Part shown: in pieces, positions 56,696 to 64,000 of the stretch
How positions within the stretch are numbered: the stretch's first letter is position 1
How the letters are laid out: each line of letters opens with the position of its first letter
Assembly (NCBI RefSeq): GCF_016808335.1
Contig: NC_053141.1
Location: forward strand, 7,060,711 to 7,124,710
Source of the DNA: Panicum virgatum
Taxonomy: Eukaryota; Streptophyta; Magnoliopsida; Poales; Poaceae
Length of the DNA stretch: 64,000 bases
Reading direction: 5' to 3'
Notes under the pieces: model-generated
What the model was told of the DNA's origin: nothing
The model's input: the letters and a program-made list of their open reading frames with translations, nothing else
The model's database searches: none
Made by a program: the position numbers and the translations under genes

Positions 56696-59600
56696 ATGTC
56701 TGCCAGTAACAATTCCGCTTTCAATTTGCGTTCTGTTCTTGAGAAAGAAAAGTTGAATGGAACAAACTTTATTGATTGGTACCGCAATCTGAGAATTGTT
56801 CTCAGACAAGAGAAAAAGGAGTATGTTCTTGAGCAGCCATATCCTGATGATCTCCCTGACAATGCAACTGCTGCTGATCGCAGAGCTTATGAGAAGCACT
56901 ACAATGACTCACTTGATGTCAGCTGTCTGATGCTCGCCACCATGTCCCCTGATCTGCAGAAGCAGTATGAGCATGCAGATGCTCATACCATGATCGAGGG
57001 GCTGTGTGGGATGTTTCAGAACCAAGCCAGGACTGAGAGGTTCAATATCTCAAAGTCCTTGTTTGCGTGCAAGCTGGCAGAAGGTAGCCCAGTCAGTCCT
57101 CATGTGATCAAAATGATTGGTTACATTGAGACTTTGGATAGACTTGGTTCTGAACTTCACCAAGACTTGGCTACTGATGTTATTCTCCAGTCGCTCCCGG
57201 CGAGCTATGAGCCTTTTATCATGAACTTTCAGATGAATGGCTTGGATAAAACATTGAGTGAGTTGCATGGGATGCTAAAAACAGCAGAGGAGAGCATTAA
57301 GAAGAATCCCAATCATGTGATGATGATTCAGAAGGGGAACAAAATGAGGAAGCATTGGACGCCTCCTAATCCCAAAGGTAAAGGCAAGGAAAAGAGTTCC
57401 GGTGGTGAGTCCTCGGGCTCTAAGCTAAAGCCAGCACCTAAGGCCAAATCTGGCCCTACTTCTGAAGATGAATGCTTCCACTGTCATGAAAAGGGACATT
57501 GGTCTAGGAACTGCAAGAAGTACTTGGAAGAAAAGAAGAAGAAGAAGGGAAGTGAGACTTCCACTTCAGGTATAAATGTTATAGAAATAAATATTGCATT
57601 ATCTTCTAGTGAATCATGGGTATTTGATACTGGATCGATGATTCACACTTGCAAATCGTTGCAGGGTCTAAGTGAGACTAGAAGATTTGCAAGAGGCGAG
57701 TTGGACGTTCGGGTCGGCAATGGCGCAAAGGTTGCGGTGTTGGCGGTCGGCACCTACCACTTGTCTCTACCCTCCGGATTAGTTTTGGAATTAAATAATT
57801 GTTATTGCATTCCTGCTTTGAGCAAGAACATTATTTCTTCTTCATGTTTGGAAGAAGTTGGTGATTTTAAGATTGTAATTGAGAACAAACGTTGTTCTAT
57901 CTTTTGCAATGGTATTTTTTATGCTCATTGTCCATTGGTGAATGGATTATATGTTCTTGATCTTGAGGATAAATCTGTCTGTAACATCAATACTAAGAGG
58001 CTTAGACCAAATGATTTGAATCCCACTTTTATTTGGCATTGTCGCTTAGGTCATATAAATGAGAAGCGCATTGAACAACTCCATAAAGATGGATTGTTAA
58101 GCTCATTTGATTTTGAATCATTTGACACATGTGAGTCTTGTTTGCTTGGAAAGATGACCAAAGCGCCTTTCACTGGTCAGAGTGAGAGGGCGAGTGACTT
58201 GTTGGGACTTGTACATACCGATGTATGTGGACCAATGAGCTCAATAGCCAGAGGTGGTTTTCAGTACTTCATTACTTTCACTGATGACTTTAGTAGATAT
58301 GGCTATATCTACTTAATGAGGCACAAGTCTGAATCGTTTGAAAAGTTCAAAGAATTTCAGAATGAAGTACAAAATCAATTAGGCAAGACAATTAAATTTC
58401 TGCGATCTGATCGTGGAGGAGAATATTTGAGCCTTGAATTTGGTGATCATTTGAAGCAATGTGGAATTATTCCGCAGCTAACTCCGCCCGGAACGCCTCA
58501 ATGGAATGGGGTATCCGAACGGAGGAACCGAACCTTGTTGGACATGGTTAGGTCCATGATGAGCCAAGATGATCTTCCATTGTCATTTTGGGGTTATGCT
58601 CTTGAAACTGCTGCGTTCACACTGAATAGGGTTCCAAGTAAGTCTGTTGAGAAGACACCATATGAGATATGGACTGGGAAGCGTCCCGGATTATCTTTTC
58701 TCAAAGTTTGGGGATGTGAGGCTTATGTCAAACGTTTGATGTCAGATAAGCTCACTCCAAAGTCAGACAAATGTTTCTTTGTGGGGTATCCTAGGGAAAC
58801 CAAAGGATATTATTTTTACAATAAGGCGGAAGGTAAAGTGTTTGTCGCTCGCAATGGTGTTTTCTTAGAAAAGGAGTTTCTCTCAAAAGGATTTAGTGGG
58901 AGCAAGGTGCAACTTGAAGAAATTCAGGAAACACCCGAAACTGTTTCAGCACCCACTGAAGATCCACGGGATGTGCAAGATGTTGCACAACCCGTAGTTG
59001 AGGCACCAGCCCCACGAAGGTCTATAAGGGCACGTCGCGCTACTGACAAGCTCAACCTCCTTATTACGGAGGAGCGCCATGTATTATTGATGGAAAATGA
59101 TGAGCCCTTGACCTACAAAGAAGTAATGATGGGACCCGACTCCGACAAATGGCTTGAAGCCATGGAATCCGAGTTAAAATCCATGCATGATAATCAAGTT
59201 TGGAACTTGGTCGATCAGATTGACAGTGTAAGACCTGTCGACTGTAAGTGGATTTTTAAGAAAAAATTAGACATGGATGGAAATGTTCACATCTATAAGG
59301 CACGATTGGTGGCGAAAGGTTTCCGACAAATTCAAGGTGTTGACTATGAGGAAACCTTTTCACCCGTCGCAATGCTAAAGTCTGTTCGGATTCTCCTAGC
59401 AATTGCCGCATATTATGACTATGAGATATGGCAAATGGATGTCAAAACCGCTTTCCTTAATGGACATCTAAGTGAGGATGTGTATATGACACAGCCTGAA
59501 GGTTTTGTCGATCCTAAAAATGCTGGGAAAATATGTAAGCTTCAGAGGTCCATCTATGGATTGAAGCAAGCATCTCGGAGTTGGAATATTCGTTTTGATG

Positions 59601-60016
59601 AAGTAGTCAAAGGGTTTGGCTTCATCAAGAATGAAGATGAGCCTTGTGTTTACAAAAAGGCTAGTGGGAGCGCACTTGTGTTTCTGGTCCTATATGTGGA
59701 TGACATATTACTGATCGGAAATGATATTCTAATGCTTGAAGCCGTTAAAACCTCATTGAAAAAGAGTTTTTCGATGAAGGATTTAGGAGAGGCGGCTTAT
59801 ATTCTGGGTATTAGGATCTATAGAGATAGATCAAAAAGGCTAATTGGATTGAGCCAAGACACGTACATTGACAAGATACTGAATCGGTTCAATATGCAAG
59901 ATTCCAAGAAAGGTTTCTTGCCAATGTCACATGGCATTACTCTATGCAAGAGTCAGTGTGCTACGACACCTGATGAGCAAAAGAGGATGAGTACGATTCC
60001 TCATCTTCAGCCATAG
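56696..60016 (+). CDS. Copia gag-protease-integrase-RT polyprotein (frameshifted end)
   Basis: 1106 codons encode gag, protease, integrase and reverse transcriptase. Visible in order: gag with a CFHCHEKGHWSRNC zinc knuckle (about residues 260-273); protease WVFDTGS (Asp about 310); integrase HHCC with HCRLGHIN and CESCLLGK, then HTDVCGPM (about 506), SDRGGEY (about 571) and the catalytic Glu in GVSERRN (about 607); RT with QMDVKTAFLNG (about 913) and YVDDILL (about 1000). All catalytic motifs are intact. The frame ends at a TAG (60014-60016) created by a one-base loss near 60006, just before the conserved CTRPD block. RNase H is therefore in the next frame. The N-terminus MSASNNSAFNLRSVLEKEKL gives a clear start. 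Confidence 0.93.
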   Translation: MSASNNSAFNLRSVLEKEKLNGTNFIDWYRNLRIVLRQEKKEYVLEQPYPDDLPDNATAADRRAYEKHYNDSLDVSCLMLATMSPDLQKQYEHADAHTMIEGLCGMFQNQARTERFNISKSLFACKLAEGSPVSPHVIKMIGYIETLDRLGSELHQDLATDVILQSLPASYEPFIMNFQMNGLDKTLSELHGMLKTAEESIKKNPNHVMMIQKGNKMRKHWTPPNPKGKGKEKSSGGESSGSKLKPAPKAKSGPTSEDECFHCHEKGHWSRNCKKYLEEKKKKKGSETSTSGINVIEINIALSSSESWVFDTGSMIHTCKSLQGLSETRRFARGELDVRVGNGAKVAVLAVGTYHLSLPSGLVLELNNCYCIPALSKNIISSSCLEEVGDFKIVIENKRCSIFCNGIFYAHCPLVNGLYVLDLEDKSVCNINTKRLRPNDLNPTFIWHCRLGHINEKRIEQLHKDGLLSSFDFESFDTCESCLLGKMTKAPFTGQSERASDLLGLVHTDVCGPMSSIARGGFQYFITFTDDFSRYGYIYLMRHKSESFEKFKEFQNEVQNQLGKTIKFLRSDRGGEYLSLEFGDHLKQCGIIPQLTPPGTPQWNGVSERRNRTLLDMVRSMMSQDDLPLSFWGYALETAAFTLNRVPSKSVEKTPYEIWTGKRPGLSFLKVWGCEAYVKRLMSDKLTPKSDKCFFVGYPRETKGYYFYNKAEGKVFVARNGVFLEKEFLSKGFSGSKVQLEEIQETPETVSAPTEDPRDVQDVAQPVVEAPAPRRSIRARRATDKLNLLITEERHVLLMENDEPLTYKEVMMGPDSDKWLEAMESELKSMHDNQVWNLVDQIDSVRPVDCKWIFKKKLDMDGNVHIYKARLVAKGFRQIQGVDYEETFSPVAMLKSVRILLAIAAYYDYEIWQMDVKTAFLNGHLSEDVYMTQPEGFVDPKNAGKICKLQRSIYGLKQASRSWNIRFDEVVKGFGFIKNEDEPCVYKKASGSALVFLVLYVDDILLIGNDILMLEAVKTSLKKSFSMKDLGEAAYILGIRIYRDRSKRLIGLSQDTYIDKILNRFNMQDSKKGFLPMSHGITLCKSQCATTPDEQKRMSTIPHLQP

Positions 60017-60024
60017 GGTCGATC

Positions 60025-60675
60025 ATGTATGCTATGCTTTGCACGCGCCCAGATGTTTCCTTTGCTCTAAGTGTTACGAGCAGGTATCAGTCAGATTTCG
60101 GTGAACCTCACTGGACAATTGTAAAGAGTATCCTTAAGTACTTGAGAAGAACTAAGGATATGTTCCTAATATTTGGAGGCGAAGATGAGCTCCTTGTAAA
60201 GGGTTACACCGATGCTAGTTTTCAAATAGACAAAGATGACTCCAAATCGCAATCCGGTTTTGTTTTCTGCCTCAATGGTGGGGCAGTGAGCTGGAAGAGT
60301 TCCAAGCAAGATACGGTGGCTGATTCGACGACAGAGGCCGAGTATATTGCAGCTTCCGAAGCTGCAAAAGAAGCTGTTTGGATCAGAAAGTTTGTTTCTG
60401 ACTTGGGTGTTGTTCCTAGTGCGTCCAGTCCAGTGGACCTCTATTGTGATAATAGTGGTGCCGTTGCACTAGCAAAGGAGCCTAGAACAACTAAGAAGTC
60501 CAGACATATACTGCGAAAGTATCACCTCATCCGTAACTTTGTTGAGAGAGGTGATGTGAAGGTTTGCAAGGTGCACACGGATTCAAACGTTGCTGATCCG
60601 TTGACGAAGCCTCTCCCACAATCAAAGCATGAGGCGCACATGAGATCTATGGGTATTAGATACTTACATCAGTGA
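60025..60675 (+). pseudogene. Copia RNase H segment, separated by frameshift
   Basis: 216 codons continue the polyprotein in another frame: MYAMLCTRPDVSFALSVTSR, GYTDASFQ, STTEAEYIAASEAAKEAVW, YCDNSGAVALAKEP and HILRKYHLIR, ending ADPLTKPL. These are the Copia RNase H blocks with the acidic residues present. It has no start of its own beyond internal Met codons, so without frameshifting it would not be made. The segment itself is undamaged. Confidence 0.9.
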
Positions 60676-61625
60676 TTCTAGTGTGCGTGGGAGATTTTGT
60701 GTCATGAGTATGTTTATGTAATGATAAATAATTGTTATTTGTTCCATGGATGATTATTTTACATTGATTATCAAGTATGTGACTTGTTCGTGAAATTCTT
60801 TGTTGAAAATGATATGATTCTAAATTATCCCTAGTTTATGTCGTTATGTGGGACAACAACGACGTTGAGACTAGCACATGCATTAATTGATGATCATGTT
60901 TCACGGATCATGGATATGGAGATATCGGATTAATGATGTGGACACATGTTGGTGAACATGGTGTTGGATTGACCCACTCCAAGATAATGTTGGGATTGTT
61001 ATTTTGTATGTGCCATCAGTTGTTCTTGAGTGTTATACCTACTGAATCCTTAGACCTGAGATCGCCATTGTTTCTCACTGTGTGTAGTGGTGCATCTTGG
61101 GGCTGCTAAACGCTACTCCGTGACTGGGTAGTTACAAAAGCAGCTTACATGTATGTCATGAAACATGGAATGGGATGTGAGCGGATCAAGATGGAATTTG
61201 CCCCTCCTAGATAACGGGAGAGATATCTCTGGGCCCCTCGAGATAGTTGGATTTGAAAGTGCATGGCCATGCCAAAGTGATTAAAGAGTTAATCATGATG
61301 ACTAAAGGTTAGTTATGAATAGAATCCACTATTAGATCGAGAGAATGGTCGAGCTATCACAAAGGTGGCACGCATCTCGCTTTGAGCTTGACTGGTATCG
61401 TGTGGCAAAGGGATCGGTGTATGAGTATATCTATGGTTCGGCCGATATGGTTTTTATGTGTATTTGTGAGTCACTATGCCCTGCTAGGTGCCGCTATTGA
61501 CTTGTGATTCGGAAATGATTTCCGATCACGACCACCTACACATGAACCTAACGGGTCACACACTTAAGGGGTTTGGAATGTTGGAAAGCTTGCATGTATG
61601 ATTGTCTCTAGTGCAAGTGGGAGAT
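60676..61625 (+). other. 3' untranslated region of young Copia element
   Basis: 0.95 kb between the RNase H stop and the 3' LTR, without reading frames of note, ending in the polypurine tract at 61615-61624. Confidence 0.6.
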
Positions 61626-62113
61626 TGTTGGTGATATGCCCAAGAGCCCATCATCGCAATACGGTTTAAAGGCCCAAGTGGATATTGATCCAAGAGGGAT
61701 TAGGGTTACTAATGGGCCTATGAGATAGAAGCCCATTAGTACGCCCTATATATATGAGGGAGGGGCTAGGGGGGCGATGACCTGAGCCGCGCCACCTCCC
61801 TAGCCGCCGCCCTCCCTCTCTCTCGGCCGCCGCCCTTGCCGTGCGTGCGGTGCTAGCACACCGACGCCCGGTGTTTCATCCCCGTACGTGTGGACTCCGT
61901 GGAGGCGCTGCTGCGACTGCTGCGCTGATCGGCTGCTGGGATCAAGTACGAGGAGCTCGGTTCGTGGGACGTGATCGACTACTTCCTCTACATCGACGCG
62001 CGACTTCTTCCGCTGCGCTGCGCGTCTAGTGGTAACGATCTATGATCTTCTACTCGCAAGTATCTTGGGTTTATGCGGTAGTGATGCTAGCGTAGCCTAC
62101 CCGTTTCCCTACA
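61626..62113 (+). repeat. 3' LTR of young Copia element
   Basis: Differs from the 5' LTR by one extra C and an A-to-G change near 61675, and by C-to-T and G-to-A changes near 62026-62035. Confidence 0.95.
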
Positions 62114-62288
62114 TCCTAACCCTTGCAAAAATTCCACAAGCACGCATGCGGTATTTTCCAGGATGTTTAGTAAATCATCTGGCAGGGTAATAGGAAGGGT
62201 ATATGGATCGGTCAGATATTTCTTTACACAATGTTCGCAAGTCAAAGTCTTCATTTAAAGATGTATAGTAAATCATGGGGCCGGCTAA

Positions 62289-62486
62289 GAGCAAGTTTAA
62301 TGGTTGGCGGGGAGCCTGCGTGGCAGATGAGAGAGAGTGAAGCGGGCGGGGAACGAAACGCCGACTGACACCGGCAGAGATGCGCTGCGCGTTTTGCGAT
62401 TGGTTGAGCAGCGACCTGGCTGCAGGGGCCACCACCATCCCGCGCGCTTCCCAGCCGGCGGCCGGCGAAAACTATTAAACTTGCTC
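62289..62486. repeat. Tourist-like MITE
   Basis: A 198-bp element with TIRs GAGCAAGTTTAAT and ATTAAACTTGCTC, flanked by TAA on both sides (62286-62288 and 62487-62489), as for PIF/Harbinger-mobilised MITEs. The interior is GC-rich. Confidence 0.85.
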
Positions 62487-62489
62487 TAA

Positions 62490-64000
62490 GACGCGCGCGC
62501 CAGCAGCCAAAGTAGCAAACGATTTCCGACAAAGTATATATTTCCTTTTTAGTCAACCGCGCATGTATATGTGACGTAAGTATCATTTCCTTTTCCAGCT
62601 TTCCTCACACCGCGGCCATGCATTTCCTATTTTTCTTCCCGCGCCTAGTGTGGATCCACTGTGACCGATCATCCACCGTGCCTATCTAAATTGTATATAT
62701 AATTTATATACATAAATTTATAAAAAAATATGCACAAATATTATAATAAAAAGTATTTATACAACAAACTTATGTAAAAATAATAATACTAAGCATAATT
62801 ATATAGCAAGCTTACATACATAACTTTTATAGAAACAAAATGTATAATTAACTTTTTTGAGAAAAAAATATAACAAGTAAAATTGGAGAAAAAGTTGTGC
62901 AAATGCAACACTGAACGAAAAAATTGTTGATATAACTTATGCAGGAAAGATCAAAAACTTGAGCAAAAAGAAAAGGTTAGAAAAGTTTTGCTACTAGACA
63001 AGGATAGAAAATTTTTGCTACTAGAAAAGTTATCTAAGTTATATTTATAAGTTGTTATAAAAAAGTTATATTTATAAGTTTTTCAGGACAACAACTTTTC
63101 AAGAGAACTGACGCCCCACGTGCTCGCCGGGATCACCTCCCCTGGGATCCGAAGAGAGATGAGAGAATGGAAATGGAGAAAGGGAAGGAGAGTGAACAGA
63201 TAATATAAAGATAAAGAGAAGAGAGATCGCGTGACGGAAAAAAAAATCGTTGATGGGCCCACCCACGTGAAGGCGAGCTGTTGATCAGGACCGAGCGCCA
63301 GAATCCTTGCTAGCGCTCGCGCGCGGAACTGGATTTCCGATAAATCATGCGTGTGCAGGTCTTCATCTTCAATGAAACGCTTTCTCAACTGAATTGTGCT
63401 AGGATTAGTAAGATGTTTACGGTTGTGGGTCGCACGCTTGAGTAGTACTCCTTAATTTCAAAGTGTAGGTCGTTTCCACAAATATAGATGCATAGTAAAA
63501 CTATACGAAAATAATCGGTGCTCGTAGCTTAAGAGGAAGAGGGGTAAATTAGACAACTTAAAACCTTAACATATGGTCTCCAACTAGTTTGCACAAAATA
63601 TAAACTAGAACATACTATCTAGTGTGAAACTCTCATCCCAAAGTAAGTTTTGCAATCTAGAGCCAATTCTAGCAAGATGCTAAGAAAGTAAAGCCACACA
63701 AATTGCAAGTAAAAAAATGTGAAAACATAACAAGGATTTATCTTGTCGTATCGATAGGCACTAAGCCATCACTAGTCCACATTGTTTAAGCATTCACTAA
63801 GAGTATTGCTTCTCGATCACTAAATCTGTTCTAGGATGTCCATTGACTTGCCACAAAGGCTAGGCCACGCCAAGTTCACGATCACCTTACTGACGTCTCC
63901 ACTGAGGGAGGGGGTCTCCACATTCCCCTCATAAAGGCAACGTTACCGCTCCACACCAAGCCGGAGGGTCGATGACTTGCCAGTGAGCCACCAAGACTCC
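62490..64000. other. Intergenic, no gene seen
   Basis: 62690-63080 is very AT-rich with repeated AAAAGTTAT and TTATAAGTT motifs and short self-complementary runs. The rest has only short frames without domains. Confidence 0.5.

Larger units (their letters stand above)
54746..62113 (+). mobile_element. Young Ty1/Copia retrotransposon
   Basis: A 7368-bp element. LTRs 54746-55232 (487 bp) and 61626-62113 (488 bp) run TGTTGGTGAT to CCCTACA and differ at three bases and one single-base indel by direct reading. A perfect TCCTA duplication flanks it (54741-54745 and 62114-62118). The primer site TGGTACCAGAGCC at 55234 is a one-base variant of the tRNA-iMet site, and a purine tract AAGTGGGAGA (61615-61624) precedes the 3' LTR. 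The coding region (56696-60675) is complete except for one frameshift near 60006. LTR similarity this high means a recent insertion. Confidence 0.97.

Overview
This window comes from a grass nuclear genome, most likely a panicoid/PACMAD grass. The evidence is a seven-exon TPS-a terpene synthase of the maize TPS10 type and grass-style nested transposons: Copia, a Gypsy-like element with 3.4-kb LTRs, MULE, CACTA, PIF/Harbinger, hAT, MITEs and Au-like SINEs. Plant-type GT-AG introns and GC-rich captured gene fragments fit as well. There is one convincing host gene. Almost everything else is transposon or transposon debris, and many elements can be closed to the base by their target-site duplications (TSDs).

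Layout, left to right. 1-5.6 kb is intergenic sequence with an Au-like SINE remnant, a GC-rich repeat block, a 1.08-kb terminal-inverted-repeat (TIR) element carrying exon-like host fragments (1914-2990), a small MITE and a 302-bp hAT-type element (4404-4705). 5639-12225 is a complete but mutated Copia element on the minus strand (TSD TCTAG). 13226-18024 is the terpene synthase gene: 7 exons, 547 residues, all motifs intact, with a TATA box, a poly(A) signal and small DNA transposons in its introns. 18848-31068 is a Pack-MULE-like element (9-bp TSD) split by a 10.5-kb non-coding LTR retrotransposon (20208-30677, TSD GCCAC). 31511-34368 is a PIF/Harbinger element (TSD TAA) with a truncated transposase. 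34800-39671 is a MULE with 440-bp TIRs and two convergent genes, a MURA-type transposase and a Myb/SANT-like protein. 39.7-42.5 kb holds MITE, LTR and CACTA debris. 42546-45673 is a CACTA element (TSD TAG) with the remains of a TNP2-type N-terminus. 46201-47113 is the 3' end of a LINE. 48140-52411 is a non-autonomous LTR element with a 52-bp tandem repeat (TSD AAAAC). 54746-62113 is a very young Copia element (TSD TCCTA; LTRs differ at 3 bases and 1 indel) disabled by one frameshift. A Tourist-like MITE and AT-rich sequence end the window.

The terpene synthase probably makes a volatile sesquiterpene from farnesyl diphosphate in the cytosol. Sequence resembling its upstream region occurs in at least two other places here (about 5.3-5.6 kb and 45.7-46.1 kb), which suggests past local duplication. 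The most unusual system is the two-gene MULE. It has the convergent layout of maize MuDR, but the second gene looks like a Myb/SANT-type DNA-binding protein. Both of its reading frames are open apart from one stop codon each, at positions where tryptophan is plausible. No searches were run; family names come from recognised motifs and element structure.
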